Position numbers and translations under genes: made by a program. Of a stretch of DNA of 64,000 bases, positions 11,022 to 23,070 are shown piece after piece (the stretch's first letter is position 1; every line of letters begins with the position of its first letter). The notes under the pieces are model-generated. The model ran no database searches. It was not told the DNA's origin and worked only from the letters and a program-made list of their open reading frames with translations. Source of the stretch: Bryoerythrophyllum caledonicum (lineage: Eukaryota > Streptophyta > Bryopsida > Pottiales > Pottiaceae); contig OZ020517.1 of NCBI GenBank assembly GCA_963971425.1, forward strand, positions 11,782,501 through 11,846,500. The letters run 5' to 3'.

Positions 11022-13396
11022 CTAGGTCAAATTTGACACGAAGTCATACATCCTTGCCAAGTGTGGAGAATGTCCCCTCATCATCCACGCTGCCCAACAC
11101 AACACATATGGCAATGTTTGCGAGTTTAAAAAACTCGGACAAGCGGCTAAGCATAAGACTGCTTTGTCCCACCTTCTCCCATAATTTGGTAACCGAATTC
11201 CTATCATGCGGTTCCTCCATCGTTGCATGACAATTGGATTTCATTGCCAACTTGAACAAGTTTTTCTACAGCCCAAGTGACCGGGCATCCAAGAGGGGAT
11301 CCACTTGAACAATCTCAAGTTTGTATTTGGTCCTCCGATTTACATATCTTATCACACAAAAGTGACGTCGTAAGGTCTTCATGTGAAGACCAAAAAACTC
11401 ATCATAGTTCTGTTACAACCAGAAGTGAGGGAAGATTATAGACAAAGCATTCATTACATCAGAATCACAAAAGCGCTTCTCCAACTCGGATATCAGCTTT
11501 TCGGCAGCATCCTTACATTGACCCTTCACCGAGGTAACCTCCCAAGACAAATCAGACGGACTAATAGAGAGATTTTTCCCTGAAACAACACACAACATGT
11601 GTGCAATATAAGTATGCTTGTTTATCTGGAATCCCAAGCTTTCCAAACCGTCGTTTAGATCAACCACCCACTCTTGCACAATGGCGTACAAGTGATCGTC
11701 AATCACATCACAAAACATTTGAAAATGTTGCCAATGGTACGGTGAGTCGGAATTTACGTACATCATGTACAATTCCGCTTGGCAGATCTTCACAACCGCT
11801 ACATAATCACTCACAAACACCTGAGATGACTGAGCAAATTTTATCAAGCTATTCACAGACTCTAGCAATGGCATGATGCATGGTAAAGCAAACAAAGTTG
11901 AGACATCACACAACAAGTCACAATTCAGTTTTGCAGACTACCTAGCGGTTGTCTGCTTTGCTGCTAGGGCAGGCTCTTTCAATGCTGCATCTTCGCACAT
12001 CTTCACTATCATGGTTTTGTATTCTCCCATCACTCGTCTAAGTGGCTCAAGAAGTGATATCCAACGTGTCTTCACGTTTTTGAGCATTCTCAAACCCTCT
12101 GTTTCCACAATATCAGTAAGTTTCTGAAACTCAAGGTGCTTCTTCGAACTGGTAGTGAAGTACACGTACATGGCTTGGCAAAGCGATTCAAGTTTAGCTA
12201 CAATTGGCAAATTGGAGAGCGGCTCCACTGCCAAATTTGTACGATGCGCCATGCAATGCACCCCCACCATGAAAGAAGCGATCTGCTCCTTCAACTGCGT
12301 CGTCACGCCGGATCTAGATCCCTGGAAAATGGAAACACCATTTGTGCCAAAGCACACAAATTTCTCTGCTACTTCTGTTACATCCAGCCTTCCATGGTAA
12401 GTTAAATTAGACACAATAGCTTCCTTCACAACATGAGCACCGTTCCCTTAAACTAGATGTTGTAATGCCAATAACATGCTGCATCTTGTAAATCCAATAA
12501 CCACATAAATATGAACGGAGAGCCAGCTCTCGTGGTCGATAGTGGTTACCTCGTCTGCCGAAACCGAAAAGAAGGAAGCCTCACATGTGGTTTTTTTTGT
12601 GTGCTCAGAAAGTACGTACGTACGCCATGTTGTCCGCCATGCCCCATCCTGTAGTTGTGCTCCAATGCTTGCGAGGGCAGTCAGACACCGCCAACTGCTG
12701 CAACAACATGCTAGACAACTCAAAGTCCGTCATCGGTCGTCCCTGGCTAAGAAGCCAAAACAAAATCCAGAACTACACCAACTTCTTCTTCTTTTCACGA
12801 GTCGCTCCTTCAATCACTTGTTGGGTGACACTCTCCATACCTCCTCTTGCAAAAAATATGCACTCATTTTTTACGTGCTGGCAGGTTGCCAAAAAGTAGT
12901 GATCTCCTTTCTTGATTTTCCCGAAATCGATGAGTGCCTTCCTCCTCCCAGCATGCTTCCAAAGAGAGTGAAGCTTTGGCCGAAGAAGCTTCTCTTGGCC
13001 CTCCACCTCCAAGCAAACCTTGCATCGCACGTGGCAAACACGCCCGTCACGGCCCAGTACCGACTCCGCCCATGGTAGGCGTGCAGTCTCGCTATCTTGA
13101 AAGTGGCAATTGTGTTCATAGCTTTGCCGCCTACGCCGCGCGGCCTCGATCATGGGACTCCCGATGACTGCGTCAAGAACCTGCACATCAGAGTCTAAAC
13201 TGGTGGATGGTTTAACCTTCTTTGTGAGAACAGTCACACGATTTGCAGAAGCAACCTCCTCCGCCTCGGCAGTCTCTAAACCCTCGCTGCACACCTGGAC
13301 TCTCTCTAAGCCTTCTACCATTGTCTCGAAAATATCTCTCAGCACTCTTCCGTCATACCAAAATTTAGACAAACAAAACTGCAGCTTGGGAGCCAT
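11022..13396 (-). pseudogene. hAT-family transposase, broken
   Basis: Read on the minus strand, the product starts MAPKLQFCLSKFWYDGR at 13396. It then shows a BED-like zinc-finger region (a CxxC, then a HAGRRKALIDFGKIKKGDHY stretch), a catalytic core, and a C-terminal dimerisation block near 11050-11150 with EFFKLANIAICVVLGSVDDE. The core includes GVHCMAHRTNLAV and KNVKTRWISLLEPLRR, typical of hAT proteins related to animal ZNF862/KIAA1586-like genes. The coding sequence is split across open segments 13396-12773, 12723-12448, 12429-11938, 11916-11413 and 11259-11044, so several stops and frame changes separate the parts. Reassembled, it would be a near full-length transposase, so decay came after insertion of a complete gene. 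Terminal inverted repeats and the 8 bp duplication were not found. The family call is firm; activity is very unlikely. Confidence 0.85.
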
Positions 13397-14678
13397 GCGG
13401 AAACCCTAAAGACAATTAGAACATGCAATTCAAGAAAACAAAGACCAAGGTTTGGAAACTCCCTGGTTGCGAAGAGATTTATCATCACGATGTTGCCACA
13501 AACGTTGCTGCAACTAACGCCGCCATCACGAACGCCCTCCATCACAATGTCTCGCTGCCACCAGCGAAGCTCCCCCGCTGCTCTTGTCCAATGCGCGCCA
13601 CACTTGCTGCCATCACCGCCGCATCCACAGCAAATCATTGGACTTGGCGATATAAATCCTACATTGTCTCGCTTATGGCGATCTCTGGAAGCAGGGAAGT
13701 GCTTCGATTGGCAACCATAAACTAATCTTGGGTGCACTATTGCTAGCGATGGCGCGCAAAAATACGTAGGATGTGGCGCAAGTTGAACAGGAGAAGGAGG
13801 GGAACAGGCTGCGGAGACACGTCAGGGGTGGCACGCGACGGCGACAAGCAGTGCCACTACGGCGGTGGGACAGGCTTCCATCTAATCAACCCTAAGTCGT
13901 GAGTGGCTATGTGGGACCCCAAAACCATTCATTCTGACTGTGTAAAAATCGCCATATCATTTATCAGGTAAGTTTCTGACAAAAATTTGCCAACAAAAAA
14001 TTTGTTGGTTCCATATAATTCAACCTTAAAATATCCTTGACAATTTCTCACCAAAAACACTTAAAATTTTCTCATTACAGTGCAATGAGTAGATATGTGA
14101 AATAAAATCTTTATTCCATCTCTATACTACTAATAATATGTACTTACAATATTTCATACTATTACACAAGTAGAAAGATTACACTGGTTGAAGTGAAGTT
14201 AAGGCTTTTTTTTCTGGGTGTTTCAAGGATCAACAAACTTCAACTTCTCTTGGTGTGAAATGTTTTCACTACAATAAGTTCTAAATTTTACACCATCATC
14301 ATGCTTGTGATGTTAGTTCCTTGTATAACAATTTCAGAGGCAGAAGAAAAGTGAAGCATTATCAAAATTTTAAGCAATAAATAAAAGTTCAAAAATTGCG
14401 AGAATACATTTTGATTTACAATAAACACATTTTAGTATAGATTGAAATTCCACATGGTCAAAACAAAGGTTCATGTTTCTTTTTGAACTACAAAAGATAA
14501 AATGAGAAAAAATCAAGATCTCTAGTTGTATGAGGAGATTTTTTTTTCTTTTTTTTATAACTTGTCTAAGATTTTGTTTTATTTTAGAAAAATCTAAGCT
14601 AAAAGAACGTTATTCACTGGCATCGAAATCTCTCATTTAATAAAGGGTTGTAGCAAAGGTTTTTGGATGTGCCTTACA
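13397..14678. other. Gene-free interval, GC-richer to 13.9 kb then AT-rich
   Basis: 13397-13920 is GC-richer than its surroundings and probably holds the 5' flank of the hAT element. It has open frames on both strands, but none is recognisable. From 13920 to 14678 the sequence is AT-rich with no gene. Confidence 0.45.
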
Positions 14679-15049
14679 TACCATAGGTGAATCTCTAGTT
14701 TGGCGTTTCTTAATTGGAAAAATGCTTGCCAAATTAAGTGGGAAAATATTTAATGAAATTGCCGAAACTACAGAAACCATATATTCACAGATTTTGTCAC
14801 ATTGGAAGACATCAAAAGGAAGTGGGCCTTGGAAAAGCCTCCATTTGAGGTTGTGCATGCATAGAGGCTTTGGTCGAGAACCCCAAGGTCTTGGATTCAA
14901 GCCCCACGGTTGTCAAATGTGCTAAATACATTAATGTGTGATTTCTTGCCAAAAATTTATATATTTTTATTTTGGATGCCGAATGGCCTTTCCTCACTTT
15001 AATTAATTATTTGGCATGGAGGTGCCAAACTAGAGGTTTACCTATGGTA
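14679..15049. mobile_element. Small TIR element, TA-flanked (CCATAGGT ends)
   Basis: The left end TACCATAGGTGAATCTCTAG is mirrored at the right end, 15022-15049, as CTAGAGGTTTACCTATGGTA, with a further GTTTGGC/GCCAAAC match inside. TA lies at both outer edges, which fits a Stowaway/Tc1-mariner-like target duplication. The 370 bp interior is non-coding. It includes a tRNA-like B-box motif (GGATTCAAGCCCC near 14892), so a SINE fragment may be nested in it. A lone related end occurs near 25138-25160. Confidence 0.65.
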
Positions 15050-15092
15050 CATGCCCCTCAACGGTTTTTCAAAAGATAGCAAAACCTTCTTA

Positions 15093-15584
15093 GAGCATCT
15101 CCAACGGGGCACTAGGCCCTCGGAAAATTGCTCCAATTTGGCGCATGTTGTCACGGAAGACGCCCCACCGCAGCCATAGGAGGCACCATCCCACTCCACG
15201 CCTTCTAACCGGGTTGGCACCCGATCGCTATATCTCCACATTTGGCGAGCCCCCACTAAAGTACTATGTGCCCACCCACAACTTCCATGCGCCCACATGG
15301 CAACGCGGGAGTCGGTGGGGCAAATCTTGCCACGATTTATTGGAGTTACCTTGTGTTTAATTCAATTTACCTCGTGATTTTGTACTAAAGTTACCTCTCA
15401 ATTTACTGAAGTTATGTTGTTTTACTTGAGTTCCGCAAAGTTTACCTAGGTTTTCCGAGCTTGGCTGGCAGATCCATGACCTTGCGGTGAAATGGTCACA
15501 CATGGTACTAATGGCCGGGCTTCCAACGTGGAGGAGTCCGTGGGCATTTATGCCCGGATTGGCATCTCCATGGTAGAGATGCTC
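15093..15584. mobile_element. MITE with GAGCATCTCC ends and TTA duplication
   Basis: The element begins GAGCATCTCCAACG at 15093 and ends GAGATGCTC at 15584. It is flanked by TTA at 15090-15092 and TTA at 15585-15587. A three-base TTA/TAA duplication is the mark of the PIF/Harbinger superfamily, and GAGCATCTCC ends are common in plant MITEs of that kind. The 492 bp interior encodes no transposase. It lies 43 bp from the neighbouring TIR element. Confidence 0.8.
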
Positions 15585-15754
15585 TTACTATAGATTAGAT
15601 GAGAACAAATGTTGTATTTTAAAGTAGCTCTTATCTTCTTGCATCTTCATACAAATTTGAAGAATGGAAATTATAAATTGCGATCAAAGAAACATGCAAT
15701 ACAAAATCACGAGAGTTGTAAGAGTTCACGTTGAGACTTGTAGGATCTCACCTC

Positions 15755-16665
15755 ACTTAGATTTGTTTGCACTTGGATATATGTACAATTGTTTAGGTCC
15801 GTGGGAAGCTGGTACTAAGTCACACATTCGCACCATGAATAGCGGCGAGGAAATAAATGACAATGATGGCATCCGATGTGGTGGATGAAATCATGGCAAG
15901 GATTGTGGAGGTAGACTAAAGATAGCTTGGAGGTAGGAAGCATTTGCTCAATTGCTTGGTACGTCACAGTTCTTTTGAAAATGAACATTTGTACCCTTAG
16001 TATGTACGAGTCACTGAACAATGACAAAGTTGTAGAAAGTATGCAAAAAGTGGCACTTTTGGTATTTATGAAAGTGACTTGGTGTGTATAAATGGTTTCC
16101 TACTATTGTAAAATTGTCAAAGAATGGAACTATTTCTATTTTCCACTATGGAAGCATTTCATTTGATCTAATTTTTGTAGATATAGGAAGTTTCCAAAAG
16201 AAGAAGAAGAAGAACTCCGGCCTCAAAGGGACGAGTGTGAATATAGTGTTTATTCATTCTATTCACTAATCCCATGGCCACCAGACAAAGGATAGTGACT
16301 CTAGAGCTACTTCCCCCTTTTGAATATTCATTCTATTCACTAATCCCATGGCCACCGGACAAAGGATAGTGACTCTAGAGCTACTTCCCCCTTTCGAAGG
16401 TAAACACTTTTTTACACTAAGTGCCTTAAAGACAACCGACATGTCATCCCCCCAAGGGCTTTTTGGGTACCGATACAACGAGGTCTCAAGACCCCCTACC
16501 ATAGTTGGGTGGACTATGGTGGTAGGCACCACGCCGGCATGGGGATTTGAACTCACAACCACCTCACCGGTGTGCCATGACTCAAACCACTACACCAAGA
16601 CCGTGGTGCCTTGGAAGTTTCCATAGATATAGGGAGTTTCCATGGATGTATAACCTCAAATTATG
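15755..16665 (+). repeat. Dispersed repeat family E, copy 1, split by a SINE
   Basis: Sequence at 15755-16196 and 16613-16665 matches 27640-28130 in order and direction. Landmarks are CACTTGGATATAT, GAGGAAATAAATGACAA, AAAAGTGGCACTT and TCCATGGATG. The gap between the two parts is the SINE described next, so this copy was in place before the SINE arrived. Non-coding; class unknown. Confidence 0.7.
16197..16612 (-). mobile_element. tRNA-headed SINE with target-site duplication
   Basis: The element is flanked by the direct repeat GGAAGTTTCCA at 16186-16196 and 16613-16623, which marks target-primed insertion. Its sense strand is minus. The head at 16612-16540 has an A-box-like TGGTGTAGTGG (16597-16581 region) and a B-box-like GAGTTCAAATCCCC (16554-16541), as in tRNA-derived SINEs read by RNA polymerase III. 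The body follows and the tail is a (CTT)n-like tract at about 16197-16215. A stretch of about 74 bp in the 3' half is tandemly duplicated (units starting near 16252 and 16326). Related, mostly truncated copies lie at 16900-17045, 25605-26655, 28845-28890 and 56205-56350. The SINE class is well supported; the partner LINE is unknown. Confidence 0.85.
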
Positions 16666-16899
16666 TACAAATAGACCCTTGGTCCTTTAGGAATCAAGCT
16701 GTGCAACATACTTGTAATACTCACCACCATGACAACAAAAATATCCACACTTAGAAATTTTATCAAGTGAGAAGTTCAAAGTGATTCTCTTATTTGAAGA
16801 ATAACTCCTTGAAATTTTCTTATGAATTACTTACAGGAATCCTTGTAGAAACCTATAATGGCTAGCAAGTGTTGCACGAGTCCTTTGTTCTTGGTTACT
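16624..16899. other. Short interval between SINE copies
   Basis: The first ~40 bases finish repeat family E copy 1. The rest is AT-rich and no gene is visible. Confidence 0.5.
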
Positions 16900-17045
16900 T
16901 GTTACCGGTTACATAGTGTATACCCTTGAGAAGGGAAAGTAGTTTTTACTATTAACTCATGTCTCGTGGCCATTGGCTTAGTGGTGGAACAAACAGAGAC
17001 TTTATTCACGCCGGCCCCCTTTGGAACTAGTGGTCTTCTCTTTTG
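16900..17045 (+). mobile_element. 5'-truncated SINE copy (same family)
   Basis: This matches the 3' half of the SINE family. It has a TAGTGTATACCCTTGAGAAGG block, a GTGGCCATTGG block and the ACTTTATTCACGCCGGCCCC motif that also occurs at about 56310-56330. The tRNA-like head is missing, the usual result of incomplete reverse transcription. No flanking duplication was identified. Confidence 0.65.
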
Positions 17046-17485
17046 GTTAGTAGGTGCTCTATACTTGTACACTATCATCCACCAATCACTTTCCACCAGA
17101 TTGATGATTTTTCAATCTATATTCAAGTATTGATAATAAACTGAAGACCTGAAAAGTTCGACAAAAATGCAAAGGACCACTATTGGTCCTATATGAAAAT
17201 AGGCTCATCTACCTTATTTCCAATTTTTGCAATTAAATTTTGGACTTGTATCCTTAAGAAAAGGGCAAATTTTATTTATGATTAATATCAAAGTGCCCTT
17301 AATCTTTAAGTGATACATTAGCCACAAAGTCTGGATTTTTACTCAATTTGTTTTTGAGTTGTTGCTCATGAAAATGAAATTTACAATTTTGGTATACAAT
17401 TATACAAAGTTGAACCTAAGCCATGCCTTTGACTTTGAGGAAAACTTGCACAACATCCAATGGTTGACAAAATAGATTATGGTGT

Positions 17486-18437
17486 TTAATCCCTAAAGGA
17501 CCAAGTGCCCAAAATGGGCATTTTGAAAGATCCGTCAGGTTCCTATGGTGTCAATTTCCAACATTCTTCTTTGAAATTTTCACTATAGAAAGACATTACC
17601 AAGAGCTTAGTGGGAAAACAATTTTTTCCTATATTGGACATTTGATGAAAAAGTTATAGGGTTTTGAATTTTAAATGGGGTCGGCGGGCACCTCGGGCAC
17701 CTCCAAAAACTTTTGATAGGACACTCTATTGAAAGTGAGATTTTCAGTACTTGCAAGTAATATTATTTCCCTTCATGTTGTCAAAAAAAAGTTCTTGTCT
17801 TTAGTGAAAAATAGCATACCAACCCAAGTCAAACATTTTCACACATTGTCACTCATTGTCGGGCAAGGTACCAAAAAAAAAATTCTTTTCCACATAAAAC
17901 CTAGAGATCTTCATATTTTTCACTTTTTATTTTTTCCACAACAATATGTATTGTAAACCTTCTTATCAACCATTTGGATTATCAATTGAAAACATATTAA
18001 GTTAAAAAAAAATTAAAGTGTGAATTAACGAATTTCGAGCCTCCACTCCTTGCACACTTGTTTTGAATATGCTACACCCCGTCTCTACCTCTAAAAATTG
18101 GTGTGTAAGGAGCTAACATCATGCTTAACAAGATGGTAATAGATTTAGACCTTGTGTAGTGAAATTTTTTGACACCAAGTGAAGTCAAAGTCTGCTGATC
18201 CACTAAACGCAGGGAAGAAAATGAACCATTTGCTTGACTTCAAACACTATAATCTTTCAATCCGTGTGATCAAAGTTTATGAAATTTTGAACATGTATTA
18301 CTAAATAAGCCTTTATTGAGATCCTACGGTCAAAACTAAAAATAAAATTTTTTGTTTCCTTCTTTATTCATTGCACTAGAATCCAACAATTTTGAAGTGT
18401 TTTTGGTGTAAAACTGCCTTGGTCCTTTAGGGGTTAA
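17486..18437 (+). mobile_element. TTAA-type MITE family P, copy 2 (intact ends)
   Basis: The copy is bounded by TTAA at 17486-17489 and 18434-18437. Just inside, the left end reads TCCCTAAAGGACCAAG and the right end is the reverse complement of CCCCTAAAGGACCAAGG. TTAA duplication with CCCT-starting inverted repeats is characteristic of the piggyBac superfamily. The 944 bp interior has no transposase, so this is a non-autonomous derivative. It is the best preserved of three copies in the window. Confidence 0.85.
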
Positions 18438-21299
18438 AGTTTATGTCCCTTGGTAGTGATAATTGTAGATTTTGACAACTTTGCTCTAAAATCTTGCAAA
18501 AAAATTCATGAAGAGAAGGAATTTAGTTCACATGAGCACCATTTTGATAGCTTCATATTAACATAAAACAGGAGAAGAAAACATTATACATGATTATGAC
18601 GTTTTTTAGTTCCTTTCTACCTGATTGAATACAAAAACATCATGATTTGAACCTTATGTGGATCAAAATAAGCAACAATGAGAGTGATCAACAAACAAAT
18701 AACAATGAAAAGTGTCTTCAAGACAAAAATTTAATCCAATTTTTAGTCCAAAATCGTTTCTCAATACTATTTGTATGTTATGTTGTACTTGTAGGTATTT
18801 ATTATTTTTGCATGTATTGTATATAATTGGAATCTGTTCTCAATTATTCATAAAGTTTCGTGACTCAAAAGCATAATCCACTTGTTGCATAGTGTGTATG
18901 CAATGCATGTATAAATTTAAACTTTTGTGTTGAAAATCTGGTTCTACTATTTTGTATCAATAAAAATTATGTTCATCATGAGACAAGTCGTGGTTTCTTA
19001 GGCGCTAAAGGATTAAAGTAGAATCTCAGTTGTTGTGTACAAATCAAAAGCACTTACAAAAATAAGCAATAAGGTTACATAAGTTGTCCTATTACCACCA
19101 AATAAGTATTACATACTTTGAAGGGATGCATAATAAAAAATTCATATTTGGAGAAGAGGCTTAATAATACGTTTTCTAGTGCTTGTAAAATGTATTGCAA
19201 TTGGACTTCAAGTGGGTTTTTCCACAAATTCTGATTGGTTATAAATTTTCAAAGTGTTATTCTATGTTTAATCTAATTGTCTACTAGGTACCTCCATAAG
19301 TGTCAATCAAAAGTAAGGAGTCATGACCAATAGCAAACTCAAATTTGCAAGTGTGAATGATTAAATGAAGTGGGAGTAGGGAAGAAATGGGGTGGGATCA
19401 GGGCGGAATTGGGGTGGAGATGGGATTATTTATAGAGTAGCGGAAGTCAAAAGATGGCACTTATGGGTATGCTTAACTCTTAAAGGACAATTTGTCCCTG
19501 CGAGGGACAAATCGATTTTGGATAGGTTCCTAAAAAATCATTTTTGAAGATAACTTCTTGAAATTTTTAGTGAGAAAAGAAATACCGGTTGACTTTGTGG
19601 GGATTTCTTATTTCTATTTTTGGACTTATAGAATTTTTTTATGGTGCATCAAAAATAAAAAGCTTGTCTCTTTTGGCAATTGGGCAGGATACTACGAAGA
19701 TGAATAGTGCTATTGTAGAATTGACAACTGTTCTCGCATATAGAATGCCATCAATTTGCCATCAATATTGAAAGTTGTCAGATGCATAAACATGTAGGAG
19801 TTGGAATGACAAAAAGAATTGGTTGAAAGGAAATTTTGAGAATTTTGAAAATACAAAGACATTAAAAGTTTTTGCAAGCGATGCTACAAAGGATTTTAAA
19901 CGCAAATGAATTCATATAAAAATTTACTAACTCTAAGGCTATGAAAACTATGTTATGTTTATTCCTTCCACAATTGTCCTCCATGTGAAGTTGGTGTAAT
20001 AGAATAAAGCTAACATTCTTGCAAATGGAAGAGATTTGTTCTAGAAAGTGAGGTATTTGAAATTTGGAGGTGTTGAATGCCCATGCTCTATAGATTCTAC
20101 TATGAAGGCATGAGACAATGCATTTTCTGAAAGAATTGAGAAATTTGAGAATCAAGCGTTATGGATATTTGATTGTTGCAAAGGCTCTACATGATTCTAT
20201 TGGATAGTAAAAAAATATGAAACTATTATGGGAATGATCTCAAAGTGGATGGACAACATTCTTTGTTGAAATATAATTTTTGTATTGCAAGTAGAAGTGA
20301 TTGTTGATGTCATCATGAAATTATTGAATGTAAAAAACGGTACGAGATGTCAAATCATAAAGGGACAATATATGTTTGCTTCATGCTGTAAGGCTTCTGA
20401 CAAAGTTGTCAAGGATGATCAACAAATTGTTTTGACTTATAGACCTGTAGTATATATTATTTATCTACTTCACCATTATATGACAATCTCAATTGTAGAT
20501 AATCTAAATGTTGGAGTGAAAAACTTTGGCTTCATACTTTTTGAACTGAGCAATGGATGGGATATTTGCACAAAGGATTGCACTGCACGATGTTGAGCGG
20601 TTGTAAATGATATCATTTTATCATATTATTGCCTTGCATTATGAATGATAGTTAAGCGTGAATTTTCACACATGATGGATACAGCTGTAGGAAAGGCTAT
20701 AGAAATAATAGTATTTGAATCAAATAAAGGCATGATTTTATTGATACACCAATTGAGAAAAACAATTGTTGGCAAAATTGGTCCATGGGATGGAGGTGAA
20801 TCTTTGAGGAACAAGGTGAGATGAACTTTGATAATGAGGATAGTGACTAGAATATTTTTTCAAATGATGATGAAAATCCGGCAAGGAAGTCATCTAGGAA
20901 TATTGTTGAAAATGAGAGCAAATGGACAATGGAGTGTAGAAAGGAACAAGAGGAAACATGTTGCCAAGACATGATGATGAACAACTCTCAGAAGAAGTTT
21001 GATTGATTGCATCAACACCCAATGTTCGTATCGAGGAATTAAATTCCTATGGATATACGCATTTTTTCTACTCTGGACAAGTGGTTTGATGGTTTGAGTT
21101 GGTACAATTGTAAAGTGGTCCCTATCATAGTTTAGTAGGAAACAATGTCTTACAGACATGTAAAGTCTATTTGACCAAATGATGCAATCTTGAGTGGAAA
21201 CTAACCATTCTTGGCTAAGTCTTTGTTTTTTGCTTACAATTTGTCCTTGGTGTACATTTGCTTGAGTTATAGAACAAATGGCTCTTTGTAAAACACTTA
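18438..21299. other. AT-rich gene-free interval
   Basis: No gene that I can support. Open frames at 19589-19771 and 20285-20596 give proteins with no recognisable motif. Some of 20280-20820 may be strongly decayed coding sequence, because the frames are longer than the AT content would predict, but I cannot name it. Confidence 0.4.
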
Positions 21300-23070
21300 C
21301 TAGCATGTTTTCAACCATTAGCAAATAAGAGTTGGAAGAGTGTGTGGAGAAGAAGTTTGCAAGCTTGAAGGATAAGCTGGAGCAAGAGAAGGAGAAGGAG
21401 AAGGAGAACAAAGTGGAGGTTATCAAGCGTTGAGTGGGAAGGCCCAAACGTGCAATTGATGTTGTGTTGTTGAATAAAATCGTGCAAGAAGACAAGGCAT
21501 ATCCGAAATTAAAGAAGGAAAGAGGCCCTAACAACAATTGGTTTAGTCCATTACTTTAGAGTCCAATACATGCAACAGTTAGGCAGTATAGAAGTATCTC
21601 ATGAGCTTATAAGTATTTAAAACTTGCCTACAAGTCACCAAGGGAAGAACATTGTCCATACAAGGACCTCTGGAGAGGATCCATGTATGGGAAGTAAAAG
21701 AGGAATACAAAAATAATATATATTGTAGAAGGCACCTCCCAGTTAGCTAGAGATCAACAGTCACCTATTCTATCCAGCTATCCAGAGTTGGAAGAAAGTA
21801 TTATAAGGGCTTTGAAGGCACAAAAAGAGGTTGGCCAACCTTTCTTTGCTGGGAATATTAGAACTTTGATACTCTCAATTATAAAGGCAAAACAACCGTG
21901 TCTACTTACCCAAGGAGGAAATGCTTGGAGAGTATCATTGAAATGGATTAGAAGTTTTGTAAAAGACAAACTAAATTGGACATTTAGGAAGGCAACAACT
22001 GCTGCAAGCAAACCTCCAAAGGAATGGGAGTTGCTAGGGTTGCGGATGGCACAAAGGGTGGCTTACCAGGCCAAATGCTATGGCATTTCTTCTTCGCTTG
22101 TTGTGAATTCTGATCAAACAGGGATCCACCTAGTCTCAACATGTGGGACAAGAACTTGGGAAAAGAAGGGCACTAAGCACATAGCTGTAACAAGGATAGA
22201 GGATAAATAAAAAAATGACCGTTATCGCTTCATCATCAGCTAGCTGAGACCTCTTACCTTTCTAGCTTATCTTTAGTGGTAAACCATTATGAAGTTTACC
22301 ACCTCTAAACATCAGAAGAAAGGTTTGTGAAGACGAGGGATGACACATCACAAATATAGAGAACCATTGGTCAAATTTGAACACCTCTAAAGACTTTGAT
22401 AACAAAATTCTAGAGCCTTACAGGAGGAAGCGGATCCAAACACTTGGCTTGGACTCCAACACTCCTTTAGTGTGGTTATTTGATTGTTGGACGTTTCATA
22501 CCAGCACTTCTTTTTCAACATGGATAAAAGACACACACCTTCAAATCAAGTTGATACATGTACTTGCAAATTGCACGAGTGTCTTCCTACTAGCTGATGT
22601 GATACTCCAACATCCTTTTAGGTTTTCTTTCTGTCAAGAATTTGACCAATGGAGTATGATGGAGATTTCAAGGCAATTAGAGACTTCTACCGTGGAGGAC
22701 ACAAAGCTGGACATGCGACGTCACACTTTGAAACCTCAACTTTGTGGTTGGTTGTACAAGACATGGACGCACATTAACAAGAAGACTCTAATAGAAGTAG
22801 GGTGGAAAAAATGCGGCATCTTAAGAGCATTTGATGACATTTTCCAAAGTCAAGCACTATAAGAAAACTTGAATAACCTTCTCTTCAAAGAAGACAAACA
22901 AGGTGAAGACGTTCATGTGAATGACAAGAAAATAGAAGAGATTGAACCAGCAACATCTATAGAAGAGGTTATGTTAGATTCCATTGCACGAGTACCGCAG
23001 CTTGATGAAGACAAGACAACACCGAGCATTTTCTCCCTGAAGAAAATAGTCAGGTTCAAAGTTTCTACAA
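21300..23070 (+). pseudogene. pogo/DDE-superfamily transposase, broken
   Basis: Pieces of one transposase lie in order on the plus strand. First is a Lys/Glu-rich segment ending in VGRPKRAIDVVLLNK (about 21330-21540). Next is a helix-turn-helix-like stretch in 21788-22210 (NAWRVSLKWIRSFVKDKLNW), with the first catalytic-type aspartate in VVNSDQTGIHLV. Then, at 22377-22862, come LVWLFDCWTFHTSTSFSTW with the second Asp and VFLLADVILQHPF with the third. An acidic C-terminal segment follows at 22869-23070. The Asp positions and the DQTG/DCWTFH contexts fit the DDE-1 (pogo/Tigger-like) group. Stops at 22208 and 22860, and frame changes in between, disable it. Its N-terminal limit is unclear, and terminal inverted repeats were not found. 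Confidence 0.75.

Noticed and set aside
13815-13835. CAGGGGTGGCA as the hAT terminal repeat
   Set aside because: The orientation is wrong for the outer end of a minus-strand element at this side, and no partner was found.
14880-14910. A tRNA gene suggested by GGATTCAAGCCCC
   Set aside because: Only a B-box-like motif is present; no cloverleaf can be drawn and it lies inside a TIR element.
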